The notes: generated from the letters alone by a model not told the origin. Counted from the stretch's first letter, positions 36,987-46,755 are shown. The stretch is DNA of 64,000 nucleotides from Jiangella sp. DSM 45060 (GCF_900105175.1 NZ_LT629771.1:3791501-3855500); one strand, 5' to 3'. Translations and numbers: made by a program.

Positions 36987-37688
36987 ATGGCACGCAACGA
37001 CGACCAGGGGACGCCCGAGAAGACCGGGCGCATCGCGCAGATCCGCCAGACGTACAAGATGGCGCGCCGGTCCGACCGCTGGGTCGGCTGGATCACGCTG
37101 GGCATCCTGCTCGGCGTCCTCGCGCTCGCGGTCGTCGTCGGCATCTTCGTCGGCCCGCTGTGGCTGTGGATCATCGTCGGCCTGCCCATCGCGCTGCTGG
37201 GCGCCGCCATCGTGTTCGGGCGGCGGGCCGAGCGGGCCGCGTACTCCCAGATCGAGGGGCAGCCCGGCGCCGCCGCGGCCGCGCTCGGCACGCTGCGCCG
37301 CGGCTGGGAGACCACCCCCATGGTGGGCGCCAACCGCTACCAGGACGTCGTCCACCGCGCCGTCGGCCGGCCCGGCATCGTGCTCATCGGTGAGGGCAGC
37401 GTCCCCGGCCGGGTCGCCAACCTGCTCGCGCAGGAGAAGAAGCGGCACAGCCGGGTCGCGCCGGAGATGCCGGTCGTCGAGGTCATCGTCGGGCGCGAAG
37501 AGGGCCAGGTGCCGCTCCCCCGGCTCACCCGGCACCTCAACAAGCTGCCGAAGAACATCCGCCCGGCCGAGGTCACCGAGCTGCGGGCGCGGCTGCGCGC
37601 GCTCGGCAGCACGCCCATCGGCATCCCGAAGGGCCCGCTGCCCAAGGGCGCCCGCATCCCGCGCGGCACCCAGATGCCCGGGCGCTGA
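36987..37688 (+). CDS. DUF4191 membrane protein
   Basis: 233 residues. A basic N-terminus (TGRIAQIRQTYKMARRSDR) leads into two adjacent membrane helices (~35-57 and ~60-80), then AYSQIEGQPGAAAAALGTLRRGWETTPMVGANRYQDVVHRAVGRPGIVLIGEG and a basic C-terminus KGPLPKGARIPRGTQMPGR. This is the DUF4191 family, usually next to lipA and glnA in actinobacteria; function unknown. ATG at 36987. Confidence 0.9.
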   Translation: MARNDDQGTPEKTGRIAQIRQTYKMARRSDRWVGWITLGILLGVLALAVVVGIFVGPLWLWIIVGLPIALLGAAIVFGRRAERAAYSQIEGQPGAAAAALGTLRRGWETTPMVGANRYQDVVHRAVGRPGIVLIGEGSVPGRVANLLAQEKKRHSRVAPEMPVVEVIVGREEGQVPLPRLTRHLNKLPKNIRPAEVTELRARLRALGSTPIGIPKGPLPKGARIPRGTQMPGR

Positions 37689-37694
37689 GCCCGG

Positions 37695-38108
37695 TCAGCG
37701 GGCGTTCACGACCACCGTGTTCGACGCGAGGTCGTGCAGGCCGCGGCCGTCGCGCAGGGCCACCACCGGTGGGATGATCAGCGCGATCATCAACGTCCGC
37801 ACCGCCGCGATGAGCGGGCTGATGCGCCGTCCGCCCAGGTGAGCGACGCGCAGCCCGAGCATCAGCTGCCCGAGGCTGCCGCCGGCCAGCGTCGTCGACG
37901 CCACCACCAGCAGGTACCAGCAGATCAGCGGCAGCCAGAACACGTCGCTCTGCGCGTCCCACACGCCGGTGTTCCCGCCGGTGACGATGAACGCGACCAG
38001 GTTGCCGGCCAGCCAGTCGAGCAGCAGCGCGGCGAACCGCCGTCCCCAGCCGGCGGCGGAGCCGGGGCCGTGGTCGGGCAGCTGCAGATCGGGGGACGTG
38101 GAGCTCAC
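37695..38108 (-). CDS. RDD-family membrane protein
   Basis: 137 residues. GSAAGWGRRFAALLLDWLAGNLVAFIVTG carries the R...D of the RDD family, followed by a WLPLICWYLLVVASTTLAGGSLGQLMLGLRV helix pair and a third helix near the C-terminus. GTG start at 38108. Convergent with DUF4191 (6 nt apart) and divergent from glnA. RDD proteins are small transporters or exchangers of debated function. Confidence 0.88.
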   Translation of the reverse strand: MSSTSPDLQLPDHGPGSAAGWGRRFAALLLDWLAGNLVAFIVTGGNTGVWDAQSDVFWLPLICWYLLVVASTTLAGGSLGQLMLGLRVAHLGGRRISPLIAAVRTLMIALIIPPVVALRDGRGLHDLASNTVVVNAR

Positions 38109-38162
38109 CCTGTGAGCCTAGGCGGTGGGCGCCGCGCCGCGCGGACCGCCTCCACATCGCAC

Positions 38163-38200
38163 GTAACACTGGCGAAACACTCGGGACACGGCCGGGAAAT
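38163..38200 (+). promoter_or_regulatory. GlnR binding box upstream of glnA
   Basis: Four half-sites with exact 6-nt spacing: GTAAC (38163), GAAAC (38174), GACAC (38185), GAAAT (38196). This is the actinobacterial GlnR pattern gTnAC-n6-GaAAC repeated twice. It ends 96 nt before the glnA ATG, and a TAGCGT that could be a -10 lies just after it. Nitrogen-limitation control of glnA by GlnR is the direct reading. Confidence 0.85.
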
Positions 38201-38296
38201 CCCGGGAATCTAGCGTCCCGACCACGAGGGTCATACGGTCAACGCCGACTGTGACGGATGCGGATACTGCGCCGCCGAGGCGCGAAGGAGATGCGG

Positions 38297-39721
38297 ATGT
38301 TCACCAACCCGGACGAGCTGCTGAGGTTCGTCAAGGACGAGGGCGTCGAGTTCATCGATGTCCGCTTCTGCGACCTGCCAGGCGTCATGCAGCACTTCAA
38401 CGTGCCGGCCTCGGCCTTCGACGCCGACGCCATCGCCGAGGGCCTCATGTTCGACGGCTCCTCGATCCGTGGCTTCCAGGCCATCCACGAGTCCGACATG
38501 AAGCTCATGGCCGACCCCGCCACGGCGTTCGTCGACCCGTTCCGCAAGGCCAAGACCCTCGCGCTGAACTTCTCCATCGTCGACCCCTTCACCAACGAGC
38601 CGTACAGCCGCGACCCCCGCAACATCGCAGCCAAGGCCGAGGCGTACCTCGCCAGCTCCGGCATCGCCGACACCGTGTACTTCGGCCCCGAGGCCGAGTT
38701 CTACGTCTTCGACGACGTCCGCTTCGAGACCAAGGCGAACGCCGGCTACTACCACATCGACTCCATCGAGGGCGCCTGGAACACCGGCCGCGTCGAAGAG
38801 GGCGGCAACCGCGGCTACAAGACGCGGTACAAGGGCGGCTACTTCCCCGTCCCGCCGGTCGACCACTACGCCGACCTGCGCGACGACATGGTCAAGGCGA
38901 TGACCACCGTCGGCATCGAGATCGAGCGGGCCCACCACGAGGTCGGCACCGCCGGCCAGGCCGAGATCAACTACAAGTTCGACACCCTCAAGCACGCCGG
39001 CGACCGCCTGATGCTGTTCAAGTACATCGTCAAGAATGTCGCCTGGGAAGCCGGCAAGACCGCCACCTTCATGCCGAAGCCGCTGTTCGGCGACAACGGC
39101 TCGGGCATGCACTGCCACCAGTCGCTGTGGAAGAACGGCGACCCGCTGTTCTACGACGAGCTCGGCTACGGCGGCCTGTCCGACATGGCGCGCTGGTACA
39201 TCGGCGGCCTGATCAAGCACGCCGACTCCCTGCTGGCCTGGACCAACCCGACGGTGAACTCGTACCACCGCCTGGTGCCGGGCTTCGAGGCGCCGGTCAA
39301 CCTGGTCTACTCGCAGCGCAACCGGTCGGCGGCGGTCCGCATCCCCGTCACCGGCACGTCGCCGAAGGCCAAGCGCATCGAGTTCCGCGTCCCGGACCCG
39401 TCCAGCAACCCGTACCTCGCCTTCTCCGCCATGCTCATGGCCGGCGTCGACGGCATCCGCAACAAGATCGAGCCGCCCGAGCCGGTCGACAAGGACCTGT
39501 ACGAGCTGCCGCCCGAGGAGCACGCCAGCATCGCCACCGTCCCGGCATCGCTCGGCGAGGCCCTCGACGCCCTCGAGTCCGACCACGACTACCTCCTCGA
39601 GGGCGGCGTCTTCACCGATGACCTGGTCGAGACCTGGATCGACTGGAAGCGCACCAACGAGATCGACCCGATCCGGCTGCGTCCGCACCCGCACGAGTTC
39701 GAGCTCTACTTCGACATCTGA
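38297..39721 (+). CDS. glnA: glutamine synthetase type I (adenylylatable)
   Basis: 474 residues. It condenses glutamate and ammonia with ATP. Motifs: [16 protein letters not shown] (latch region), EAEFYVFDD and [11 protein letters not shown] at the active site, [13 protein letters not shown]. The adenylylation Tyr is Tyr402 in [12 protein letters not shown], the target of the GlnE encoded at 52-55 kb. ATG at 38297 is chosen since GAAGGAG lies 6 nt upstream and it gives the family N-terminus [12 protein letters not shown]. Followed by a strong terminator. Confidence 0.97.
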   Translation: MFTNPDELLRFVKDEGVEFIDVRFCDLPGVMQHFNVPASAFDADAIAEGLMFDGSSIRGFQAIHESDMKLMADPATAFVDPFRKAKTLALNFSIVDPFTNEPYSRDPRNIAAKAEAYLASSGIADTVYFGPEAEFYVFDDVRFETKANAGYYHIDSIEGAWNTGRVEEGGNRGYKTRYKGGYFPVPPVDHYADLRDDMVKAMTTVGIEIERAHHEVGTAGQAEINYKFDTLKHAGDRLMLFKYIVKNVAWEAGKTATFMPKPLFGDNGSGMHCHQSLWKNGDPLFYDELGYGGLSDMARWYIGGLIKHADSLLAWTNPTVNSYHRLVPGFEAPVNLVYSQRNRSAAVRIPVTGTSPKAKRIEFRVPDPSSNPYLAFSAMLMAGVDGIRNKIEPPEPVDKDLYELPPEEHASIATVPASLGEALDALESDHDYLLEGGVFTDDLVETWIDWKRTNEIDPIRLRPHPHEFELYFDI

Positions 39722-39738
39722 TCGCAGGGCACTCCCCT

Positions 39739-39790
39739 GACGGGAGCCGCCGGCCGCCTGCCTCGAGGCGCGGCCGGCGGTTCTCTTTTT
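39739..39790 (+). terminator. glnA intrinsic terminator; left 47-bp direct repeat
   Basis: GAGCCGCCGGCCGC and GCGGCCGGCGGTTC arms around a CTGCCTCGAGGC-type loop, followed by TCTCTTTTT. It starts 18 nt after the glnA stop. Bases 39739-39785 are repeated without a mismatch at 51333-51379. Confidence 0.92.
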
Positions 39791-39820
39791 GGAGCCGTCC
39801 GCCGGGCCGAGACGTCCGGG

Positions 39821-41653
39821 TCACGGCCGGCCGAAGATCGCCCGGAGACTCTCGATCGGGACCTTGGGCACCCGGTCGGCGGAGGTCAGGCCGTTCTGTT
39901 CCTGGAGGGTGTCGGTGAGCTGGGTGTAGCAGTAGCCGGCGAGACCGCTCGAGAGCGTCGCCGCCACCAGCGCACTCAGCTGCGACAGGAAGTCCTGCTC
40001 GTCCTCGGCGTCGCCGTACCCGCTCCACGCCTCGTCACCGTTGTGCAGGTTGATCCCGCCGAACTCGGTGAGCACCATCGGGCGACGCGGCCCGTCGCCG
40101 TGGCCGGCGAGCAGCAGCCGGCGGCCGCCGGAGCGCTCGGTCCGGACGGTGTTCCGTGCCGCTTCGAGGCTGCCGAAGCGGCCGCGGAGGGCGGCCGCGT
40201 CGTGGGTGTAGTCGTGGATCCCGACGACGTCGCCGGCGACGTACTCCCAGCCGTCGTTCCCGAGCACGACGCGCGTGGGGTCCAGCGCCTTGAGGAGTGC
40301 GTGGACGCCGGCGACGGCCGAGCGCTGCGCCGCGCTGTGCTCGAGGTGGGCGACGCCCCAGCTCTCGTTGTACGGCACCCACGCGACGACGCACGGGTGG
40401 TTCCGATCGCGTTCGACGATCTCGAACCACTCCTGGGTGAGCCGGCGCAGCGACCGAGGGCTGAAGGCGTAGCTCGCCGCGGTGTCCGCCCAGACGACCA
40501 GACCGAGGCGGTCGCACTCGTACAGGAACCGGGGGTCGGCGACCTTCTGGTGCACCCGCAGCCCGTTGAACCCGAGGTCCTTGATCAGTTCCGCCTCGGC
40601 CCGCAGGGCCTGCGGAGACGGCGCCGCGAGATGGGTCGCCGGCCAGTAGCCCTGCTCGAGCACCATGCGCAGGAAGTAGGGGTGTCCGTTGAGGATGAAG
40701 TGCCGGTCGTCGACGCCGACGGTGCGCAGCCCCAGATAGGACGTCACGTGATCGACCCGGTCCGCGCCTCGCGCCACGACGACCTCGACGTCGATGAGAT
40801 GCGGGTGTTCGGGCGCCCATCGCAGGTCGTTCGGTTCGATGTGCAGCTGCGGATCGACCAGGTGCACCCGGGTGGTCAGCGTGGCGCCCAGGAGCTGGTG
40901 CCGTGACCGGCTCAGGGTCCGGCCGCCGAACGAGAACACCAGCTCGACGTCGATGCCGTCCCACGGTCCGGTGACCTCGACGGTCGTCTCGACGGAGTCG
41001 TCCGCGGCGACAGCGAGGCCGAGCCGGCTGACGTGGGTCCGCGGGACGTGCTCGAGCCAGACCGAGCGCCAGATGCCGGAGGTGCGCCGGTACCAGATGG
41101 CGTGCGGCTCGGCCTGCCAGTCCTGCTTGCCGCGGGGTTGTTCGAGGTCCTCCGCGGCGTCGTAGCTGCGAACCGTCAGGATGTTGGCGCCCCGCGGGCT
41201 CAGGCTCTGGGTGATGTCGAAGCTGAAGCGCGCCTGCCCGCCTTCGTGGAAGCCGAGGTACTGGCCGTTGAGCCACACGTGCGCGTGGTAGTCGACGGCC
41301 TCGAAATGCAGCAGGACGCGCTGGTCAGCGGGGATGTCGATGGGGCCGAGGTCGCGCCGGTACCACAGCACGTTCGCGACGTCGCGGCCGATGCCCGAAG
41401 CGGTGGACTCCGGCGGGAACGGCACGGTGATCGTGTCCGCCGCGCCCCAGTCGCTGCCGGCGTCGAAGAGCCGGAGGTCGACGCCACGGTCCGCCGCGTC
41501 CTCCAGGAACGACCACGGGCCGTCGAGGAGAACCCAGCCCGTCCGGCGCAGTTGCGGCCGGGGGTAGGCGTCGTCGTTCTCAGCTCGGCCGCCGGGCGCC
41601 CAGCCGGCGCGGATCGTGGCGGTCGGGGCGGCGGGCGTGATGCTGGTCGTCAT
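39821..41653 (-). CDS. glycoside hydrolase family 2 enzyme
   Basis: 610 residues, cytoplasmic (no signal peptide). The N-terminal jelly-roll sugar-binding domain spans ~20-190 (GWVLLDGPWSFLED; FEAVDYHAHVWLNGQYLGFHEGGQARFSFD), an Ig-like domain follows, and the TIM barrel begins near 300 (LRMVLEQGYWP). Acid/base Glu lies in VAWVPYNESWG and nucleophile Glu in MVLTEFGGINL. Beta-galactosidase/glucuronidase/mannosidase specificities are all possible. ATG at 41653 overlaps the GH39-like stop. Last gene of the sugar operon. Confidence 0.9.
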   Translation of the reverse strand: MTTSITPAAPTATIRAGWAPGGRAENDDAYPRPQLRRTGWVLLDGPWSFLEDAADRGVDLRLFDAGSDWGAADTITVPFPPESTASGIGRDVANVLWYRRDLGPIDIPADQRVLLHFEAVDYHAHVWLNGQYLGFHEGGQARFSFDITQSLSPRGANILTVRSYDAAEDLEQPRGKQDWQAEPHAIWYRRTSGIWRSVWLEHVPRTHVSRLGLAVAADDSVETTVEVTGPWDGIDVELVFSFGGRTLSRSRHQLLGATLTTRVHLVDPQLHIEPNDLRWAPEHPHLIDVEVVVARGADRVDHVTSYLGLRTVGVDDRHFILNGHPYFLRMVLEQGYWPATHLAAPSPQALRAEAELIKDLGFNGLRVHQKVADPRFLYECDRLGLVVWADTAASYAFSPRSLRRLTQEWFEIVERDRNHPCVVAWVPYNESWGVAHLEHSAAQRSAVAGVHALLKALDPTRVVLGNDGWEYVAGDVVGIHDYTHDAAALRGRFGSLEAARNTVRTERSGGRRLLLAGHGDGPRRPMVLTEFGGINLHNGDEAWSGYGDAEDEQDFLSQLSALVAATLSSGLAGYCYTQLTDTLQEQNGLTSADRVPKVPIESLRAIFGRP

Positions 41654-43347
41654 CAGGTGGCATCTTCCGGTGCGAGGACCCACTGGGTGTCAGGGGTCAG
41701 GGACGAGAGGACGAAGGTCAGCCGGGTCGTGCCGGGTCGCCGCGCCCGTGGTGGCTCGCCGGTGACGGGGCAGCGGGCCGGCGCTCCGCCGAGCTGTTCG
41801 CGGGTGGTGTCGTCGTCGGTCTCGACGATGAGGTGGATCGTCGGCGTAGCGGTGTCACCGGGTGCCCCGACCAGACGCCACATGCTCGCGGCCAGGCCGG
41901 GCGCCGCCGTCTCGATGCGCACCACCCGGCAGGCGGGCGGCCGGGTTCCGGTCCCGACGTGAACGGTCCCGGTGGCCTCGTCGACGTCGGCCCATCCGTC
42001 GTCGTCCCGGTTCGGGCGCTCGAGGATGGACGTGCAGCGCCGCGGCCGGCGATCCCGCACCGGACCGAAGCCGAGGAGGGCGACCGCACCCGCCTCCAGG
42101 TGGACGGCGCCGGCGGCGGACGAGTCCACGTCCCGCGTGTGGGTTCCGGTGGAGTCGACGACGGTGAGCCGTCCCGGTGCATCGGCGGAGCCGGTGAGGA
42201 GGATCGTGGTGTCGACCGCATTCTGGGCCCGGTTCCAGACCAGCACGGCGCTGCTGGGTCCGTCGGCACTCGCGATGGCGCCCATGCCCACGGGACCATC
42301 GACCTCGACGGCGACCCGGGTCAGCGGCATCTGCTGGTAGAACTCGTAGACCTCGTAGATGGGCTTGGGCCGGCCGTCGATGTCGATCATCCCGGAGAAG
42401 TTGCCCTGGCCGCTGTCGAGGAACTGGGCCCAGTGCGTTCTGGTGATCGCCCGATGAGACAGCAGGCGGGGGATCTCCGCGGCGAACGAGGACGCCAGCC
42501 AGTGCGTGTCCTGCATGCCGCCGCGCGGGTAGTCGATCGTGAAGGAGTTGTACTCGTTGAGGTGCAGCTCGAGGTGTTCGAAGCCGGAGAACCGGTCGAG
42601 GACGTCGTGGACCAGCCGGATCGTGTTCTCGGTGCCGAAGTGCCCGTAGTGGTGGAACGAGAGGAAGTCCAGCGGCAGGTGCTCACGCTGGACGACGTCG
42701 AGGAACGCCGCCAGCCAGTGCGCGTTGATCGAGGTCACCGCGAGCGCGGGGCCGCCGATCTTCGCGTGCGGGTCGGCGGCACGGATGGCCGCCGAGGTCG
42801 CGCGGTAGAGGTCCAGGTAGTCGTCGAGATCGCCTTCGTAGAAGTGCGGGGCGCCGGTGCGCTCGTCGCGCAGGTCGGGCTCGTTGTAGACCTCGTGGTA
42901 CCCGACGTCGACGCCGCGTTCTCGCACCCCGGCGACATAGCTGCGGACGGTGTTCACCCAGACGCTGTCGTCGGCCGCCATGCCCATCCAGCCCTGCCCG
43001 GGCCGGCGCGCGGCGGCGGGCACGTAACAGTAGGACCAGTAGGGGCGGGTCGCGGTGCTCGTGAGGAACGTCGCGAGAGCGTCGGTCTCGTCGAAATGGT
43101 AGGTGTAGCCGCCGCCCCCGTCAGCCTGGACGACCTCGACGGTGCGGGGCATCCACTCCGCGCCCCAGCCGAGATCGATGCGCAGGGACTCCGCGCCGGC
43201 GCGGACGAAGTACTCGCGGTCGCGTTCGTACCGCTCGATCGGGACCAGACCGGAGTTGTAGATCGCGATCCTGTCCTTGGACAAGGGTGGGCCGTCGGGG
43301 CGATCGGTGGCGACCCGAATGGTGGCCTCGGTGCGTGGCGTCCGCAT
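41653..43347 (-). CDS. GH39-like glycosidase, cytoplasmic
   Basis: 564 residues, no signal peptide. The barrel carries acid/base Glu in VGYHEVYNEPDL and nucleophile Glu in LELHLNEYNSFTIDYPRGG; HWAQFLDSGQGNFSGMIDIDG follows. A beta-sandwich C-terminal part (from ~330) extends to WVLAPEDAT. ATG at 43347 with AAGGAG ~10 nt upstream. Closely related in its barrel to the secreted enzyme at 48.0 kb, suggesting one acts outside and the other on imported oligosaccharide. Confidence 0.85.
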   Translation of the reverse strand: MRTPRTEATIRVATDRPDGPPLSKDRIAIYNSGLVPIERYERDREYFVRAGAESLRIDLGWGAEWMPRTVEVVQADGGGGYTYHFDETDALATFLTSTATRPYWSYCYVPAAARRPGQGWMGMAADDSVWVNTVRSYVAGVRERGVDVGYHEVYNEPDLRDERTGAPHFYEGDLDDYLDLYRATSAAIRAADPHAKIGGPALAVTSINAHWLAAFLDVVQREHLPLDFLSFHHYGHFGTENTIRLVHDVLDRFSGFEHLELHLNEYNSFTIDYPRGGMQDTHWLASSFAAEIPRLLSHRAITRTHWAQFLDSGQGNFSGMIDIDGRPKPIYEVYEFYQQMPLTRVAVEVDGPVGMGAIASADGPSSAVLVWNRAQNAVDTTILLTGSADAPGRLTVVDSTGTHTRDVDSSAAGAVHLEAGAVALLGFGPVRDRRPRRCTSILERPNRDDDGWADVDEATGTVHVGTGTRPPACRVVRIETAAPGLAASMWRLVGAPGDTATPTIHLIVETDDDTTREQLGGAPARCPVTGEPPRARRPGTTRLTFVLSSLTPDTQWVLAPEDAT

Positions 43348-43370
43348 GGTCCAGCCGCTCCTTCGGTCGG

Positions 43371-44282
43371 TCAGTTGGCGAGGCCGGTCATCGAGATGCC
43401 GCGCACGATCCAGCGCTGCACGATGACGTAGGCGACGAGGATGGGCAGGGACGTGAGGGTGACGCCGGCCATGATCTCGCCGTACTGCGCGTTGTAGCGG
43501 CCGATCAGGGACTGCAGCGCCTGGGTGAGCACCCAGCTGTCCTGGGTGCTCAGGTAGATCGAGTTCACGAAGAAGCTGTTCCACAGGCCGACGAACGTCA
43601 GCAGCCCGAGCGCGAGGTATGCCGGCCCGGCCAGCGGCACGATGATGGAGAAGAAGGTGCGCCCGGGCCCGGCCCCGTCGATCGCCGCCGCGTCCTCGAG
43701 TTCGCGCGGCAGCGTCAGGAAGAACTGACGGAAGAAGAAGGTCGCGAACGCCGTCCCGAACAACATCGGCACGATGATCGGCAGCGGTCCGTTGAGCCAG
43801 CCGAGATTGCGGAAGATGACGTACTGCGGGATCAGCGTCGCGTGCACCGGCACCATCAGCGTGAGCAGGAGCGTCACCAACAGCGGGGTCCGGCCGGGAA
43901 ACCGGAACCGGGCCAGCGCATAGCCCGCGAGCGAGCTCGAGAACAGTGTGCCGGCGGTCCCGGCCACGGCGATGACGACCGTGTTGAGGAAGTAGCGCCA
44001 CAAGTCGGGCAGCACGTCGAACAGGTTCGCGTAGTGCTCGAAGGTGATCGGGTGCGGAATCAGCTGGTCGGAGCGGAACATGTTCGCGTCGGTGCGCAGC
44101 GACATCGACACCGCCCACAGCGCGGGGAACACGTAGGCGACGACCAGCACGATCATGAGCGCGTGGTAGGTGGCGGTGGTGACCCGGCCGGACATCCGGC
44201 GCGAGACCCGGCGGCGGGACTCGACGGGATCGCCCGGGCCGGCGGCAGCGGCAGCGGGCTGCTGCGGCGGTGCGAGTGTCAT
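43371..44282 (-). CDS. carbohydrate ABC transporter permease (MalG/LacG type)
   Basis: 303 residues with six membrane helices. The EAA loop that docks the ATPase is RELEDAAAIDGAGPGRTFFSIIVPLAGPA. N-terminal ~35 residues are Pro/Ala-rich and cytoplasmic. ATG at 44282 overlaps the preceding permease stop by 4 nt. Forms the second half of the membrane channel. Confidence 0.93.
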   Translation of the reverse strand: MTLAPPQQPAAAAAGPGDPVESRRRVSRRMSGRVTTATYHALMIVLVVAYVFPALWAVSMSLRTDANMFRSDQLIPHPITFEHYANLFDVLPDLWRYFLNTVVIAVAGTAGTLFSSSLAGYALARFRFPGRTPLLVTLLLTLMVPVHATLIPQYVIFRNLGWLNGPLPIIVPMLFGTAFATFFFRQFFLTLPRELEDAAAIDGAGPGRTFFSIIVPLAGPAYLALGLLTFVGLWNSFFVNSIYLSTQDSWVLTQALQSLIGRYNAQYGEIMAGVTLTSLPILVAYVIVQRWIVRGISMTGLAN

Positions 44283-45325
44283 GGGCGTCGACGCCCCCTT
44301 CCGGTGCGCCCGGCCGGGGCGTCGGTGTAGTGGACCCAGCGGCGGCTGACCGCGAACTGGACGGCGGTGATGAAGAACGTGAGCAGCGCGAGCATCCAGG
44401 CCAGCGCCGCGGCGTAGCCGAGTCCGGAGAGCGACTCGTTGTAGTTGAACATCTGGTTGTACAGGTAGAGGACCAGCGTCCGGGTGGAGTTCTCCGGCCC
44501 GCCCGCGGTGGACGGACCGGACGTCGAGGAGGTCATCGCGACGACGGGGTCGAACAGCTGCAGAGCGCCGATCAGCGACGTCACGACCAGGAAGAAGACG
44601 GTCGGCGAGATCATCGGGACGGTGACGTGGCGGAACCGTTGCAGCCAGTTGGCGCCGTCGACGGTCGCCGCCTCGGTCAGCGTGGCCGGAACGCCCTGCA
44701 GCGACGCGATGAACAGCGTCATGCCGAAGCCGAGGGCCTGCCAGGTGGTGACCAGCGCGATCGACGCCATCGCGGTGGCGGGGTCCAGCAGCCAGTCCGG
44801 ACTGTTGATCCCGAACAGCTCGACGCCGAGCGTGATCGGACCCGACTGGCTGTTGAACATCCATCGCCAGATCACGCCGATCGCGATCTGGGACAGGACG
44901 TACGGGAGGAAGATCGCCGCTCGGTACAGGCCCACGCCACGCCTCGGCACGTAGGTCATCAGCGCGGCCACGAGCGAGAACAGCAGGAAGCTGCTGGTGC
45001 CGATCAGGACGAACTTGGCGGTGTTGAGCAGGACCGTCGGGACCCGGTCGTCCTGCAGCAGGTACCGCCAGTTCTCCAGGCCGATGAACTCCGGCGACGG
45101 GGCGATCAGGTCCCAGCGGGTGAACGAGTAACCGAGCGACACCACGAGCGGCACCGCCGTGAAGGCGAGCAGGCCGATCACCTGCGGCAGCACGAACCAG
45201 TAGGCGACACGTGCCTGCCGCCGTCCCAGCGTCCCGTTCCGGGATCGGTTGCGCGCCCTGCGCGCGTTCCGCTCCGGCATCGCTCGGTTGCTCTCGTTCA
45301 CCAGCGCGTTGTCAGCCTGCGGCAT
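44279..45325 (-). CDS. carbohydrate ABC transporter permease (MalF/LacF type)
   Basis: About 348 residues with six helices; YWFVLPQVIGLLAFTAVPLVVSLGYSFTRWDLI begins the first. The EAA loop is PATLTEAATVDGANWLQRFRHVTVPMISP. Start choice is open: ATG at 45325 overlaps the binding-protein stop by 14 nt, while GTG at 45301 or ATG at 45280 are alternatives. Pairs with the downstream permease. Confidence 0.92.
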   Translation of the reverse strand: MPQADNALVNESNRAMPERNARRARNRSRNGTLGRRQARVAYWFVLPQVIGLLAFTAVPLVVSLGYSFTRWDLIAPSPEFIGLENWRYLLQDDRVPTVLLNTAKFVLIGTSSFLLFSLVAALMTYVPRRGVGLYRAAIFLPYVLSQIAIGVIWRWMFNSQSGPITLGVELFGINSPDWLLDPATAMASIALVTTWQALGFGMTLFIASLQGVPATLTEAATVDGANWLQRFRHVTVPMISPTVFFLVVTSLIGALQLFDPVVAMTSSTSGPSTAGGPENSTRTLVLYLYNQMFNYNESLSGLGYAAALAWMLALLTFFITAVQFAVSRRWVHYTDAPAGRTGRGRRRP

Positions 45326-46673
45326 TGAGGATGGGGTCGATCTTGGCTTCGCAGACGCCGTCGAGTGCCTCGGCGGCGGTCTTCTTGTTGGTGATGATCT
45401 CCTCGATGGCCGGGCCGATGCCGTCCTGGCTGGAGACCCCGCTCCACACCACCGACGGGTCGGTGTTGGTGAAGGCGAGCGGCCAGCCGGCCGGGTCGAG
45501 CTGCGCCTCGACGAGCCCCTCGGGCTCGCCCTCGGCCTCGGCGAAGTCGGGGCCGAGCGCCCGGTCGCCATAGGCGGGGATCAGCCCCATCTGGCCGCCG
45601 GAGCCCTCGGTCGCCATGTACTTGATGAACTCCCAGGCTCCGTCCTTCACGTCGGAGTCGTCGAGCATCGCCCAGGTGTGGATCTGGAACAGCGTCGCCT
45701 GCCCCGCGGGCCCGGACGGTAGCGCCGCGATGCCGTAGTTCAGGCCGGGGTTCTGCTCACGCACCGCGAGCACCTGCTCGTGGGAGCCCTGTTGCATGGC
45801 GACCTGGCCGCGCACCCAGCGGGTGTGCCCCGGCTCCTCCTGCTGCAGCTGCGGAGTGATGGCCGAGTGGTCCACCCACATCAGGTCCTGCAGCCACTGG
45901 AAGCCGGCCACGGTTCCGGGGTCCTCGGCCAGGCACTCGTTGCGCAGCTCGCCGCCGAGGATGCCGCCGCCGAACGCCCGGAGCACCGGCGCGTAGCCGG
46001 GCTCGATCGGCGCGGCCGCGAAGTTGAAGTAGCCGTACTGCTGGATGTCGTCGGGGTCGAAGTCCGGGTCCGTGGCGTTGCGCCCGGCGCCGTCCAGCGT
46101 CAGCAGGGCCGCCCATTCCCGAAGGTCGTCGTAGGTGTACGACCCGTCGGCCGGCGGCTCCTCGAGGCCAGCCGCCTGGAACATGTCCTTGTTGAAGAAC
46201 AGCGACTGGATGTTGTAGCCCATCGGCAGGGCGTACACCTTGTCGTCCGACGGGGACGTGAGCGCGTCGAGCACCGCGGGCGTGAAGTCGTCCCGCGCGA
46301 CCTCGCCGTCCTCGAAGTACGGCGTGAGGTCGGCCAGGACACCGTCGTGAGCGGCCTCGAAGTAGTTCCAGCTGCCGGTGACGAAGACGTCGGCCATGTT
46401 GCCGCCGGCGATCAGGGTCTTGCAGGCGGCGTAGTCGACCGCGCAGTCGCCGGTCTCCCACGCGATCTCGATGTCGGGGTTGGCCTCGATGAAGCCGGCG
46501 GCCGCCTCCTGGATGGAGCTGATATCGGCGTCATTGCCCCAGAGCATGACCCGCACGGTCTGCTTGCCCGACGACTGGTCGCCGTCGTCGTTGCTGGTGT
46601 TGCTGCATGCCGCCGTCAGGGCGAGCACGCCGGCCGCTGCCGCGGCGAGGGACGGTCTGGTGCGGTGTGCCAC
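45312..46673 (-). CDS. sugar-binding lipoprotein of ABC transporter
   Basis: 453 residues. Signal peptide with lipobox LTAAC (Cys ~23) followed by an Asn/Ser/Asp linker, then the SBP family 1 fold (VRVMLWGNDADISSIQEAAAGFIEANPDIEIAWET; VYALPMGYNIQSLFFNKDMFQAAGLEEPP; WEFIKYMATEGSGGQMGLIPAYGDRAL). GTG at 46673 with GAAGGAGAG upstream. First gene of the operon; two LacI operators lie 38-94 nt upstream. No ATP-binding subunit is encoded in the cluster, so a shared MsiK-like ATPase is presumed. Confidence 0.93.
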   Translation of the reverse strand: MAHRTRPSLAAAAAGVLALTAACSNTSNDDGDQSSGKQTVRVMLWGNDADISSIQEAAAGFIEANPDIEIAWETGDCAVDYAACKTLIAGGNMADVFVTGSWNYFEAAHDGVLADLTPYFEDGEVARDDFTPAVLDALTSPSDDKVYALPMGYNIQSLFFNKDMFQAAGLEEPPADGSYTYDDLREWAALLTLDGAGRNATDPDFDPDDIQQYGYFNFAAAPIEPGYAPVLRAFGGGILGGELRNECLAEDPGTVAGFQWLQDLMWVDHSAITPQLQQEEPGHTRWVRGQVAMQQGSHEQVLAVREQNPGLNYGIAALPSGPAGQATLFQIHTWAMLDDSDVKDGAWEFIKYMATEGSGGQMGLIPAYGDRALGPDFAEAEGEPEGLVEAQLDPAGWPLAFTNTDPSVVWSGVSSQDGIGPAIEEIITNKKTAAEALDGVCEAKIDPILNAAG

Positions 46674-46708
46674 GCGATCTCTCCTTCGAGTCCGAACGCC
46701 GGCCTGCG

Positions 46709-46724
46709 TCTGCCACGTGGCAGA
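46709..46724. promoter_or_regulatory. LacI operator O1 (sugar operon)
   Basis: TCTGCCACGTGGCAGA is a perfect 16-bp palindrome with the central CG typical of LacI-family operators, 36 nt upstream of the binding-protein start. Confidence 0.9.
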
Positions 46725-46755
46725 ACAGGTGTGCCCTGATGTAACACCCCACCTC

